This document shows, in pieces, positions 25,434 to 34,803 of a stretch of DNA of 64,000 nucleotides. Numbering within the stretch: position 1 is the stretch's first letter; every line of letters starts with the position of its first letter. This DNA comes from Dyadobacter diqingensis (GTDB lineage Bacteria > Bacteroidota > Bacteroidia > Cytophagales > Spirosomataceae), in contig NZ_JAMXKF010000002.1 of NCBI RefSeq assembly GCF_024220585.1, positions 9,392-73,391 on the forward strand. The letters run 5' to 3'. The notes under the pieces were generated by a model. That model made no database searches and was not told where the DNA came from. It saw only the letters and a program-made list of their open reading frames with translations. A program made the position numbers and the translations under genes.

Positions 25434-27557
25434 TCAAGTAAATCGCACAAAATTCACCCTCTCTATAAATGCCGAAGCATTTTCAAAATCATAATATTTA
25501 TTAATCAGCAACTCACATTGATATTCAATAGGCAAATACTCTCCCCATTTCGAAAAAGCTAATAAAGAGGGATTTTCCTCCAGATCCGCAGATATGTGAG
25601 CGTGTAGGTTAGGTAAGAGCCTCATTGCTTCATTTAAAACAGTCGGTAAATCCTGAGACAATTCCCGAAAAACAAAACTGCTGTCAGACTCTTCATACGT
25701 AAAGCTGATGTTCAGCTTTCGAAGAAAGAAAGCCAATGTTCTATTCACAAGTGTTCCTTGGAATGTATACAGCTGTACGACACTGTCTTTATAAAGAACA
25801 GGCCGGTCATCTTCCAGGCACTCAATACCAAATCCTGAAAATTCTTTTCGCAGTTGCCGCAAGGCTTCGGAAGCAGTTTCGTCCATTCCAGCTGGCTCCT
25901 TTTTTGCGACCAGAACTTCTAACATTCTCTCACGAATCTTTGAATGAACGATGCCCCCATTTCCAGAAAATGCCGGTTTTTTCCCATCACTTGCTGGAAT
26001 GACGCTGATCTTAGAGGCTTTGTGATCAATGTCTATTATTTTCCAAATTTTCGCTGCAAGCATTAGGTTTTCATTAATCTCTAACTGAGGGGAGAACGGC
26101 ATTTCTCCAATTGGCTTTTCTTGATGGAGTATTTTGTAAGCTGGCTCTGTTTTGAAAACTGTATAGAAGTCCTTGGAATTTACAATGTATTCCCCGTCGA
26201 CACCAATGATCAGTTGCCCATTAATCTTTTCTAATAGATTTGTTTCCAACAACCAAGCTACAATGTCTTTTAGCTCATGCTCTTCGATATCAGTGAAAGC
26301 GTGATTACTGTGAATATTTTCCCAAAGTTTGTTAAAATCGCATTCAGAAAATTGCTTGACGTAAGCAAGTACCTGATGAAGAAGAATATCGTATGATTTC
26401 TTCGCTGGTCTTAACGGTTCAATATAGCCCTCATCAAAAAGATCTAAGCAGGCTAGTGTCTGTAACAGCGACCAAGGATTTGTCGCATAGAAGAGCAGCT
26501 TGCTTTTTTCGCCTTCACGCCGCCCGCTTCTCCCAAGCCTCTGTACTAGGGACGATATGGATTGAACCGAATCAATCTGAACGACCATATCCACTGATCC
26601 GATGTCAATCCCGAGCTCCAATGTTGATGTACAAGCGATCGCAAAAGGATATCTAACATTTGTTTTGGCGAATGTTTCAATGTACTCCCTCAATTCTTTG
26701 TGAATTGAAGAATGATGTGAGAAATAGTAAGGATGCCCTTTAACTCTATCAGAAAGCTTTTTCAACTTCACCGCCACTTCCTCACATCTACTTCGACTGT
26801 TTGGAAATATAAGAACCTTATGATCCCTTGTTTCCAAATACAAATTTTTCATTAAGTCAATGGGCAGGTCTGCGCCGTCCGACAAATGATATCTTAGCTT
26901 AACATCTACTTCCTTTACCGATTTATCTAGCAATACCTTTGTGTTCGCTTCATCCCCAGTCATAGTCTTGGCCTGCGCATAGTCTCCAATTGTGGCTGAC
27001 AACCCTACAACAGACGCCTTTCCAGAATTCAGTGGTTTCAGCCGAGCAAGAATGGATTTCAGTTGGATACCCCGATCAGCGCCCAAAAAAGAGTGAATTT
27101 CATCAATAACAATGTAATTGACTGCGCCGAACAACTTGCGTGCATTTTGAGGCGCGTTTGCAAGCATAGCTTCCAAAGATTCAGGCGTAATCAAAAGCAC
27201 GCCACTTGGATTCTTTATGAGCTGCTCTTTTAAGCTGCGGCTTGCCTCGCCATGCCATTTTGTTACCCTTACATCCAAATATGAACAAAGATCTTCGATC
27301 CGCTGAAACTGATCATTAATCAGGGCGATTAGCGGGGAAATGTAAATAACCTTCACACCGGGCTCGCGGAAATCTACTTTGGACAAGATTGGCAAAAATG
27401 CTGCCTCCGTCTTTCCGGAGGCGGTACGAGAAGCCAAAATAACATGTTCGTCGGACGAAAGTATTTTCTTTATCGCTGCTGCCTGAATGGGGCGCAGGTA
27501 CTCCCATCGCTTGTCGCGAATGTATTTCCTTATAGGTTCAGATAGTAAGTCAAACAC
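25434..27557 (-). CDS. Lhr/BrxHI-like DEAD/DEAH helicase
   Basis: 707-residue superfamily 2 helicase. Motif I is SRTASGKT (about 43-50), motif II IDEIHSF (about 151-157), motif III GLSATIGD (185-192) and motif VI QRLGRSGRREG (339-349). The split RecA core fills residues 15-360. The remaining 350 residues have the winged-helix-rich character of Lhr-type helicases. It starts 3 bases after the stop of the BrxD-like ATPase, so it is translationally coupled. BrxHI helicases pair with BrxD in type 2 BREX (established). Here the pair lacks PglX, BrxZ and BrxC. Likely acts on phage or foreign DNA (inference). Confidence 0.88.
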   Translation of the reverse strand: MFDLLSEPIRKYIRDKRWEYLRPIQAAAIKKILSSDEHVILASRTASGKTEAAFLPILSKVDFREPGVKVIYISPLIALINDQFQRIEDLCSYLDVRVTKWHGEASRSLKEQLIKNPSGVLLITPESLEAMLANAPQNARKLFGAVNYIVIDEIHSFLGADRGIQLKSILARLKPLNSGKASVVGLSATIGDYAQAKTMTGDEANTKVLLDKSVKEVDVKLRYHLSDGADLPIDLMKNLYLETRDHKVLIFPNSRSRCEEVAVKLKKLSDRVKGHPYYFSHHSSIHKELREYIETFAKTNVRYPFAIACTSTLELGIDIGSVDMVVQIDSVQSISSLVQRLGRSGRREGEKSKLLFYATNPWSLLQTLACLDLFDEGYIEPLRPAKKSYDILLHQVLAYVKQFSECDFNKLWENIHSNHAFTDIEEHELKDIVAWLLETNLLEKINGQLIIGVDGEYIVNSKDFYTVFKTEPAYKILHQEKPIGEMPFSPQLEINENLMLAAKIWKIIDIDHKASKISVIPASDGKKPAFSGNGGIVHSKIRERMLEVLVAKKEPAGMDETASEALRQLRKEFSGFGIECLEDDRPVLYKDSVVQLYTFQGTLVNRTLAFFLRKLNISFTYEESDSSFVFRELSQDLPTVLNEAMRLLPNLHAHISADLEENPSLLAFSKWGEYLPIEYQCELLINKYYDFENASAFIERVNFVRFT

Positions 27558-27559
27558 GC

Positions 27560-28873
27560 CTAAAGTTCTTCAATGTCCGCAAAGATAGATTCGTCTGGTC
27601 TCTCGTCGTGAATTTCGATCTCGCCGAACAACTTCCTTTTATCCACTCCAGGGTTTTGTCTGATAATGCTGAGAATATTCAGAAAATCACGAATGACCTC
27701 GCGAGGAGTCAGGAATTCTGCCGCGCCAGGTTTGTTGTAAAGCTCTTCCATAAACTGGTGGATGTCGCTGTCCGAAATGTCAAGCTCGACAGAGTAGTGA
27801 AAATCAAAAACTTCTTTTAGTTTTTTGAGTAACACAAAAATCTCGTTGTTATCAAGCGGAAGTAGTCTTATGACAGGCTGAGCAAAGTCGCGTATTTCCA
27901 GAGTCTCAAACTTGTTGGTCTCTAATCTCGACTTCAAGGCCTGATAACTAAAAAGGCCACGTCGTGGATTTTCAAGAACTTCCTTGGTTCCGGCAAAGTT
28001 GATAAACAGATTGCTAACTTTACCTTGAAAGCAATCATTGTAGATCGTAAGAATCTTCTCATAATTCTTTTCACGCATTACTGATGTTGAGATCTTGTAC
28101 AAATTGATCGCTTCATCAAGGTTAATCATGAACCCAGCATAGCCTATACTCACAAACAACTTGCAGAAGTTTTTAAGCATGTCATAAAAATTAAGGTCGT
28201 TGATTATATCCCGCACACCCAAATCCTGCTTGGCTTCTGTCCTTGTTCTGTATTCTCCTTTCAGCCATTTTAATGCATTGCGGCGCAATGCGTCATCTTC
28301 CTTGATAAATCCCTCGTAATATTTGGTGATGACCCAGCTAAAATCAAATCCGCCGACCTCAGTAATTTCATTGACGGTTCGAACGATATTCTGCTGAATA
28401 AGTGGGCTATGCTTTTCATCGCGAATCTCCCCAAGGCTGATATTGTGGCTAGTAGCCGTCTGCATCATGATTTGCTCGATCCACTTGTCCAGCAAAGTTG
28501 CTAATGCACCTCCCTCAGGTTTTGTCTGGATTGCGATGTTATCCATTATTGCTGCATACAGCGCAACTGCCTTCCCGTCGTTGGAATAAAGACGGTTATC
28601 GGGTGTAAAATCTGCGTTTGCAACAACAAATTTCTGTTTGAGGGCAACCGTATTCAAAAGATGAAGCATGAAAGACTTGCCCGACCCAAAATCTCCGATC
28701 CAGAATTTTACAATACTATGCCCATTCTTCACGTCATCGAGCGCTTTCAAAAAAGCTTCAACTTCGTCCGATCGTCCGACGGTGATATGTTGTACACCAA
28801 TCTTCGGCACAACGCCTCCAAGTAGTGAATTAATGATAGCGGTAGCTTCTTTGGGTTTTACGTTGGTAATCAT
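27560..28873 (-). CDS. BrxD-like P-loop ATPase (DUF2791)
   Basis: 437-residue AAA/ORC-like ATPase. Walker A is GDFGSGKS (about 60-67) and Walker B GFMINLDEA (about 247-255). The N-terminus (ITVGRSDEVEAFLKALDDVKNGHSIVKFWIGDFGSGKS) is the standard beginning of BrxD/DUF2791 proteins. Its start overlaps the stop of the TerB_C gene by four bases (ATGA) and the helicase follows immediately, so the three are made together, probably as a complex. In BREX type 2 the equivalent protein pairs with BrxHI. The TerB partner is the distinctive part of this locus. Confidence 0.88.
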   Translation of the reverse strand: MITNVKPKEATAIINSLLGGVVPKIGVQHITVGRSDEVEAFLKALDDVKNGHSIVKFWIGDFGSGKSFMLHLLNTVALKQKFVVANADFTPDNRLYSNDGKAVALYAAIMDNIAIQTKPEGGALATLLDKWIEQIMMQTATSHNISLGEIRDEKHSPLIQQNIVRTVNEITEVGGFDFSWVITKYYEGFIKEDDALRRNALKWLKGEYRTRTEAKQDLGVRDIINDLNFYDMLKNFCKLFVSIGYAGFMINLDEAINLYKISTSVMREKNYEKILTIYNDCFQGKVSNLFINFAGTKEVLENPRRGLFSYQALKSRLETNKFETLEIRDFAQPVIRLLPLDNNEIFVLLKKLKEVFDFHYSVELDISDSDIHQFMEELYNKPGAAEFLTPREVIRDFLNILSIIRQNPGVDKRKLFGEIEIHDERPDESIFADIEEL

Positions 28874-30531
28874 GCAGCAAAAATCTTTTTATAATAATTT
28901 ACATTGATTTCGAATCCCTCTTCACTCTCCTCAATCAACACGTCATCAAGCAACTCCATGCACTGGTCGTTGATGCCATCGATCAATTGATTTTTAAAAA
29001 GCCCATTCTGTTTTGCAAAAGAATCTATTGTACCGAATGGCACGACGAACTCCTCACTTTCGAAGATTTGAAGACATTGGCGTTGAACAGCGGAAAGGTT
29101 TACAGCGCATCCGTCAACGTTTGATTCGGCCGCTGGGGAGGCTGAATCGACTACTATGATCAATTCTCCATCTGTTACCAATTCAATATTATCGCTTACC
29201 TGCTCATTCTCGTCCCGTAAGTACTCGCTTAAAATACTAACTGTTCCCGCATGCTGTCTTTCAACCAATTGAACCGCAGAAATATCAATTTCAATCGACC
29301 TTCTTTTAGGGGTATAAATACTAGAAACACCCGTTAAAGCCTTTGGCAAATCCTTTGTTTTGACTAAATCATCAACAATAGACTGGAAGTGTTCGAATTC
29401 CTGCTGTTTTGAGAAAAGCTTTTTTTGAATTGTTTTATTTAGCTGCTTGCTATCAACCTGTTTAGAGTTGAGATCGTGCCAGATATAGTGCAGATAAAAT
29501 CTTAGGCTCTCTGCCTTGTCCCGAGTTGCAAGAAATTTAGACGCTTCGTAGAAAACGTGTTCAACATTCGAGTTTTTTGCATTTAGTTCTCCCAAGCGAT
29601 AGAGTTGTGCGATGGTCGCGCTTTCGTCTGCCAGCTGATTTTCTATAATTGCTTCAAAGTATATTTTCCATCTGCCAGTCCCTATTTCGTTTAATGCAAT
29701 CTCCGTCAAATCATCAGGCTCCCCTATGTGCTGCGAACACTTTTTGACAGCATCGTCAATAACCACGGCCAATCGTTCATCAAATAGCGCTTTGATCTCA
29801 GGAGAGTAAGGATAAAATTCGGCCTGTATTTTTCGTTTATGATTCCATCGATCCCGGACAACTGATTCACATCTCTTGTAAATGACTTGAAATGCTTCCT
29901 TCTCAATAGATTCCTTGTGGCTTCGGACGTCATAGTCGGTCCAATAAGTCGTTTGGGATTTTTGAAAATCCAAAGACTTCTGTGCAATCGCTTCAATCTC
30001 GCGACTTAACGTCGAAGCTTCTTTCTTTAAAAAGCTGTTGATTTTCTTTATCGACGCGATATACAACTTGACTATCTCCGTCTCGCAACCTTCAATGGAA
30101 TTAAAGACATTGGCATCATTCCAAAATTTGTTCAACCAGCCGACCTCCTGTTTCGTCAAAGCAAGTTTATCCTTGTATTTTTTACCAAGCTTATATTCAT
30201 CAGGATCGTAAGCTGGTGTATGTGCTGATCTATTCTCGAAATCAGAATAATAGCTATCATATGAAATTCTGATGGGCTCAGGTGTAACCTCTATGATGGA
30301 CTCGTCATGAAACGAATTCATTGTGCGTTTTTGATTTGAAATCGTAGATGCTTGTACCACTGACCGTTTATATACAGAGGTGTCTTGGTAGGTAGAAGAT
30401 TTGTTTATTTGCCTATTGACCGGCGGACTCACTGACCTGGGCTTAGAACTGTTGTCATTCACTCCGGCCAACTTCGTAACAAGCTTGAAGAAAAAAAACA
30501 GTATTAGGCCGATAATTATTAAATATGTCAT
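28870..30531 (-). CDS. TerB_C-domain protein with N-terminal membrane anchor
   Basis: 553 residues. One membrane helix (LIIIGLILFFFFKLVTKLA, residues 3-22) is followed by about 80 polar, low-complexity residues, then a long helical middle with charged coiled-coil stretches. The last 70 residues (LSAVQRQCLQIF ... DSFAKQNGLFKNQLIDGIN ... LLDDVLIEE) match the TerB_C pattern (PF15615-type) well. TerB_C proteins have been linked computationally to stress and defence neighbourhoods. It is first in the operon, and the anchor would tether the ATPase-helicase pair to the membrane (inference). Confidence 0.75.
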   Translation of the reverse strand: MTYLIIIGLILFFFFKLVTKLAGVNDNSSKPRSVSPPVNRQINKSSTYQDTSVYKRSVVQASTISNQKRTMNSFHDESIIEVTPEPIRISYDSYYSDFENRSAHTPAYDPDEYKLGKKYKDKLALTKQEVGWLNKFWNDANVFNSIEGCETEIVKLYIASIKKINSFLKKEASTLSREIEAIAQKSLDFQKSQTTYWTDYDVRSHKESIEKEAFQVIYKRCESVVRDRWNHKRKIQAEFYPYSPEIKALFDERLAVVIDDAVKKCSQHIGEPDDLTEIALNEIGTGRWKIYFEAIIENQLADESATIAQLYRLGELNAKNSNVEHVFYEASKFLATRDKAESLRFYLHYIWHDLNSKQVDSKQLNKTIQKKLFSKQQEFEHFQSIVDDLVKTKDLPKALTGVSSIYTPKRRSIEIDISAVQLVERQHAGTVSILSEYLRDENEQVSDNIELVTDGELIIVVDSASPAAESNVDGCAVNLSAVQRQCLQIFESEEFVVPFGTIDSFAKQNGLFKNQLIDGINDQCMELLDDVLIEESEEGFEINVNYYKKIFAA

Positions 30532-30549
30532 TAGTTGAGGGTTTGTTGA

Positions 30550-30714
30550 GCTAAGTTAGAAATAGTTGTCATAAATCACCAGCAGTTTTCCGAATGTATT
30601 GAGCTTGAAGCCCAGCTACCGAGATACATTTTAAATCTTCGGCTAAGCAAATCGGCCATTCCATTCACCGAAAGGGAATTTGAAGCTCGCGTCAACTCAT
30701 TAAAAACCGTTTAA
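30550..30714 (+). pseudogene. Possible 3' remnant of a gene
   Basis: A 54-codon stop-free frame with protein-like composition (ECIELEAQLPRYILNLRLS, then FTEREFEARVNSLKTV) but no start codon. It lies in the gap between the divergent TerB genes and could be the tail of a lost gene. Weak evidence. Confidence 0.2.
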
Positions 30715-30789
30715 TAAGTAATCTGATTTTGTAGAAGTAGGTAGCACAATAAAGTTACTTGTTAGCATAAACCTAACTCAACTTCTCAA

Positions 30790-31707
30790 ATGCTCAACAC
30801 CTCCCACTTTGACACTTACGACAGCGGCTCGTTCCGCCAATTCTGCGGGCCGGCTCAGGTTCATAAAGATTTAAATACCCTTTATGGGCTCATCGTCGGC
30901 ATTCAGGCTGATGGCCACATTAATGACAACGAGATTGAAATGCTCCGCGCTTGGATCAGCTCTGTTTCCAGCTTGCAGGCCAAGGCTCCTTACAACAAGT
31001 TTGTAGACAAGATCAATGCCGCTATCAGCGATGGTATTGTCACAGAGGAAGAGGCTGCGGATTTGATCTGGCTTTGCAAGAATTATCTGGATTACAACCG
31101 TAATCCATACTATGATGTGATCACATCTTCCACGCAACAGCTTGGCGGATTTCTGGCCGGAATCTCGGCCGACCAAACGATCAATATCGAAGAGCTCACT
31201 GCCTTGGGCAATTGGACTTCCAACAATGCACCGATGTTCAAAACCTGGCCGTTTGACACGCTGCTACCAGCCATAGAGCGCATCCAGGCCGAGCGGCAAT
31301 TATCGGCGGATGATCACAGCGAGCTGCTGGCTTTCTGCCAATCCATTACATCCATCAAACCAGCCGAGCAGGAAAAAGTTACCAATCCCGTCAAGCTACC
31401 AGAGCAGCAGGTTTCAATCCTGGTCCAGGAATGCACCTTTTGCTTTACCGGGGAATCTTCAAGGTATTCGCGGAAGGAACTGGCGCAAATTGTTGAAATG
31501 TACGGAGGCATTGCCGCAGACTCAGTGACCGCAAAGCTCCACTACCTGGTGATATGCGACGTGCGGAACCCTGCCTGGGCATTTGAGATGTACGGGCGAA
31601 AGGTGGAGAAGGCCATGAATATGAAAAGGAAAGGCGCCGGCCCAGAAGTGGTTTTTGAGGAGGATTTGTTTGCCTCTTTAACTCCTTTTGGTTTTACTCA
31701 TAAATAA
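30790..31707 (+). CDS. TerB-like / BRCT fusion protein
   Basis: 305 residues. The first 190 hold two TerB-like helical repeats, each with the ADGxIxxxE style motif (IQADGHINDNEIEML at about 40, ISADQTINIEEL at about 119), each followed by a second helical unit (ISDGIVTEEEAADL, AERQLSADDHSEL). A BRCT domain follows from about 210 (CTFCFTGESSRYSRKELAQIVEMYGG ... VTAKLHYLVI), the type used by NAD-dependent DNA ligase and RFC1 to bind DNA ends or phosphopeptides. It is divergent from the TerB_C-BrxD-helicase operon and upstream of CBASS by 49 bases. Function unknown. Confidence 0.75.
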   Translation: MLNTSHFDTYDSGSFRQFCGPAQVHKDLNTLYGLIVGIQADGHINDNEIEMLRAWISSVSSLQAKAPYNKFVDKINAAISDGIVTEEEAADLIWLCKNYLDYNRNPYYDVITSSTQQLGGFLAGISADQTINIEELTALGNWTSNNAPMFKTWPFDTLLPAIERIQAERQLSADDHSELLAFCQSITSIKPAEQEKVTNPVKLPEQQVSILVQECTFCFTGESSRYSRKELAQIVEMYGGIAADSVTAKLHYLVICDVRNPAWAFEMYGRKVEKAMNMKRKGAGPEVVFEEDLFASLTPFGFTHK

Positions 31708-31756
31708 GCCGATTCCATAAACCCCAAGCAAGTGTATAATCCATCTCGTAACTAGA

Positions 31757-32953
31757 ATGGCAGAATTAACTACAATTGAACTTGATAATTACTCTGTCGA
31801 TAGGCGTCCGAGTATTAAGGAAGCTGATAGAGTTAAGTTATGGGTGAGATCCGGTGGTAGATGCGCATACTGCAACAAATATCTCTTGGATTTAGTGTAT
31901 GGCGTAAATGTCGGAGAAATGGCCCATATCGTTGGCTGGACTAAGAAAGCAAATTCACCGCGGGGAGAGGCTGACACGCCCTTGAATGAAAGAAATTTGG
32001 TTGAGAACTTGATTTTGCTTTGTGCTGAGCATCACAAAATAGCCGATTCAAAAGAAGCGATTGAGGTCTTTACTGTTGACAGATTGGCTCTATTAAAGAA
32101 AAACCACGAAGCACGAATTTTCCGTTTAACGAATCTTAAAGACGACTCAGAATCTGTTGTCATCAGATTGCTAGGAAACATCCGTGGTGGAACTGTTGAA
32201 TTGTCACAGCAGAGAGCCATGGTCGACTTACTTGATTGTGACAACAAATTTGCGCACTTCCTAGACAGTTTCGATAAACAAGGTGTCGAAATTGATCTAA
32301 CGACCCTACCTGAGCCAGAGGATAATTGGGATAACTACTGGTCTATGGGGATGCTCATAATAGACAACGCATTTCGAGTAATTATTGAAGGAGTTAAAAA
32401 AGGTAAAATTCGGCATCTCTCTATTTTTGCTTTTTCAAGAATTCCTCTATTGGTCTATTTAGGATATAAATTAGATGATAAAATCCCGACACTGCTGTTG
32501 CAAAAACATCGGGGCAACACTGAAAGTTGGGTTTGGCCAGAAGATGGTGGTGATATTGAATTTGAAGCCATTCAAACTCAAAACTCATCTAGCTCCAATG
32601 TTATCTTGGTTCTGAACATAAGTGGTACAATTGATTTATCTACAATTCCCGATTCAGAAGGCCAAAATATTTACGTCCTTCGCCCTAAAAATGTGTTACC
32701 AACTCGGGATACCGTGAGAAAGCGCAAATCTCTCGAGAATTTCACTAAGACCTACCATGATTTTCTAAGTCAGATTGAAGTAGATCATAAATCCTGCTCA
32801 GAAATCAGACTGTTTTTAGCTGCCCCTCTCACCGTCGCAATTGTGTGTGGAAGAGGCATAATGCGAAATGTGCATCCTTCTCTCGCAATTTGGGATTATA
32901 ACGGCGAAACATATGCACCAGCACTAACCATCAACTCTCGTGAAACTAACTAA
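31757..32953 (+). CDS. cap5: CBASS effector: HNH-SAVED nuclease (Cap5)
   Basis: 398 residues. The HNH nuclease is at residues 30-100: CAYC (36-39), MAHIVG (His 57), ENLILLC (Asn 84) and EHHK. The SAVED domain, which binds the cyclic oligonucleotide and drives assembly, fills about 160-398 (FAFSRIPLLVYLGYKLDDKI ... LAAPLTVAIVCGRGIM ... WDYNGETYAPAL). This is the Cap5 architecture: on infection it degrades DNA indiscriminately. It overlaps the CD-NTase gene by 14 bases, so effector and synthase are co-translated. Confidence 0.93.
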   Translation: MAELTTIELDNYSVDRRPSIKEADRVKLWVRSGGRCAYCNKYLLDLVYGVNVGEMAHIVGWTKKANSPRGEADTPLNERNLVENLILLCAEHHKIADSKEAIEVFTVDRLALLKKNHEARIFRLTNLKDDSESVVIRLLGNIRGGTVELSQQRAMVDLLDCDNKFAHFLDSFDKQGVEIDLTTLPEPEDNWDNYWSMGMLIIDNAFRVIIEGVKKGKIRHLSIFAFSRIPLLVYLGYKLDDKIPTLLLQKHRGNTESWVWPEDGGDIEFEAIQTQNSSSSNVILVLNISGTIDLSTIPDSEGQNIYVLRPKNVLPTRDTVRKRKSLENFTKTYHDFLSQIEVDHKSCSEIRLFLAAPLTVAIVCGRGIMRNVHPSLAIWDYNGETYAPALTINSRETN

Positions 32954-34274
32954 CTACTTCAAATACTTTCTTGAAAATGAAGTGAATCTTAATTCTACCA
33001 GGATTGACACCTTGGACGATCGAACTGAGGCTATAACTAATTTTTTGAAAAACTCGCAACAATTCAAGGATAATTTCTTGGATGTAATTCCCCAAGGATC
33101 ATATGCCCATAAAACAATAATAAAGCCCGTAAAAGCAACAGATGAGTATGATGCAGACGTTTTACTTCACATCGAAGAGTTTGAAGATTGGAACGCCTGC
33201 GACTATGTTAATAACCTCTATAAAGCATTCAAGGGGAGTATCTACGAAGACAAGGCAAGTCGGAAAACACGCTGTGTGACCATTAAATATGCAAATGATT
33301 TTCACCTTGATATCGTTCCCTATTTAGAAAGGCATGGTGCGAAATATGTGACAAATCGCCATAAAGATCTGTTTGAACTAACTGATCCTGAAAGATTCAC
33401 AGAATGGCTTGATGATAAAAATCGGATTACAAAACACCACTTCGTCAAAGTTGTCCGCCTGATTAAGTTTTTGCGGGATTATAAGCGAACGTTCAGCGTT
33501 AAATCAATCATTTTAAGCACGTTACTTGGCCAGCAGGTTAATGACGTTGCTCTTCTGGAAGATCCTAAATGTTATGAAGATGTCCCAACAGCTTTGTATA
33601 CAATACTTCGAAAGCTAAGTTCTTATGTGGAAAGCAATTATTATATGCCAACCATTTCTGATCCTGGGGACACGGGTGAAAACTTCGGAGATCGATGGGA
33701 TCAAGATGGTTGGTTAGTGTTTCGAAGCAAGATCATCGATTATTCTGAAAAAGTATGCGATGCATACGAAGAGACCGATCAGGACAAAAGTCTCTCTAAA
33801 TGGCAAAAAGTTTTTGGAGAGGATTTCAAAAAGCCAGACGAGAAACGAAATTCGGAACGGAGAATGTCCGATGGCAGCATCGTTAACTACGCAGACACTG
33901 AGCAACATCTTTCTGACCTGGGTGTAAATGAGCAAATCAACTCTTCTTTTTTCGTTCAAATATTGGGAAGAGTTACAAAGAAAGCCGGATTTATGGACTT
34001 CAAGCTGGCAAGTAGAGGAAGCAGGGTGAAAGTTGGGCGCTCTCTATCATTTAGTATCAAAACCAATGTACCCTGGCCATATGAGGTATACTGGAAAACG
34101 CTAAATCGCGGCCAAGAAGCTATCCGGCACAACTCAATACGCGGCCAAATTGTAAAGGGTGAAGATTCGCATTCAGAGACGACGAATTTTCGCGGCAATC
34201 ACTATGTCGAGGTATATATCCTAAAAAACGGTGTCTGTATTGCGAAGGATAGACAATCTGTAACGATTGTGTGA
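32940..34274 (+). CDS. CBASS CD-NTase (cyclic oligonucleotide synthase) with AGS-C tail
   Basis: 444 residues. The nucleotidyltransferase core has GS at 53-54 (PQGSYAHKTII), the DAD pair at 71-73 (EYDADVLL) and a third acidic residue at about 124 (FHLDIVPYLE). The last 120 residues (SDLGVNEQI ... LASRGSRVKVGRSLSFSI) match the AGS-C sensor/binding domain found on some CD-NTases. It makes a cyclic di- or trinucleotide after phage sensing, to activate Cap5. No ubiquitin-like or HORMA/TRIP13 accessory genes are adjacent. The clade and product cannot be read by eye. Confidence 0.92.
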   Translation: MKLTNYFKYFLENEVNLNSTRIDTLDDRTEAITNFLKNSQQFKDNFLDVIPQGSYAHKTIIKPVKATDEYDADVLLHIEEFEDWNACDYVNNLYKAFKGSIYEDKASRKTRCVTIKYANDFHLDIVPYLERHGAKYVTNRHKDLFELTDPERFTEWLDDKNRITKHHFVKVVRLIKFLRDYKRTFSVKSIILSTLLGQQVNDVALLEDPKCYEDVPTALYTILRKLSSYVESNYYMPTISDPGDTGENFGDRWDQDGWLVFRSKIIDYSEKVCDAYEETDQDKSLSKWQKVFGEDFKKPDEKRNSERRMSDGSIVNYADTEQHLSDLGVNEQINSSFFVQILGRVTKKAGFMDFKLASRGSRVKVGRSLSFSIKTNVPWPYEVYWKTLNRGQEAIRHNSIRGQIVKGEDSHSETTNFRGNHYVEVYILKNGVCIAKDRQSVTIV

Positions 34275-34290
34275 AGAATAATTCAAAAGT

Positions 34291-34327
34291 CAGAAGAGCA
34301 GGCAGATATTTTCCGTTCGCTCTTCTG
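34291..34327 (+). terminator. Hairpin after the CD-NTase gene
   Basis: CAGAAGAGC and GCTCTTCTG arms, 19-base loop, 17 bases past the stop. The T-run is weak (CTTCTTTT further on), so termination is plausible but not certain. Confidence 0.45.
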
Positions 34328-34331
34328 CATC

Positions 34332-34448
34332 CTACCTTCTTTTCATGTTCCCAACATCGCGAAAGAAAAACGCCAGTTCTTTGAAAGAAACAAACCGGTT
34401 GTGACCTCTCGGATTATAGCCGGCTTCCTGGCTGAAAAGCCCCTTCAT
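34332..34448 (-). CDS. Small ORF pair with overlapping stop/start (38 aa, second member)
   Basis: MKGLFSQEAGYNPRGHNRF... 38 residues. Its ATG overlaps the TGA of an upstream minus-strand frame (34445-34645) in the form ATGA. That frame ends AETWIEDLWDMYTGFTDP, which looks coding-like in its last 20 residues only. Possibly a remnant of a small ICE gene pair; weak support. Confidence 0.25.
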   Translation of the reverse strand: MKGLFSQEAGYNPRGHNRFVSFKELAFFFRDVGNMKRR

Positions 34449-34803
34449 GGATCGGTAAAACCAGTGTACATATCCCAAAGATCTTCAATCCAGGTCTCGG
34501 CGTCACTTTGGTGCGGACGGCTAATCAAAGCAGATCTTTGAACTCCTGACCATAGGCGCGGTAGAGATGGTCTAGTGCAGAGTCCTCGGACACGTCGGAG
34601 TGTGGCAGTGTGCTCATTATGTTGATTTCTACAATTGTGATACAAATTCTTGCACTAACGTTTTTTCTGCAAAGCACAGAATGACCGCGCCTATTTTCAA
34701 CACAATCCGACCGGTACCATACATTGCAAAGCCCGTAAGTTATTCAAGTACTTCCCGGCAGATTTATTTAAATTGCCTTTTTTTAACCAACCACCCTTTC
34801 CAC

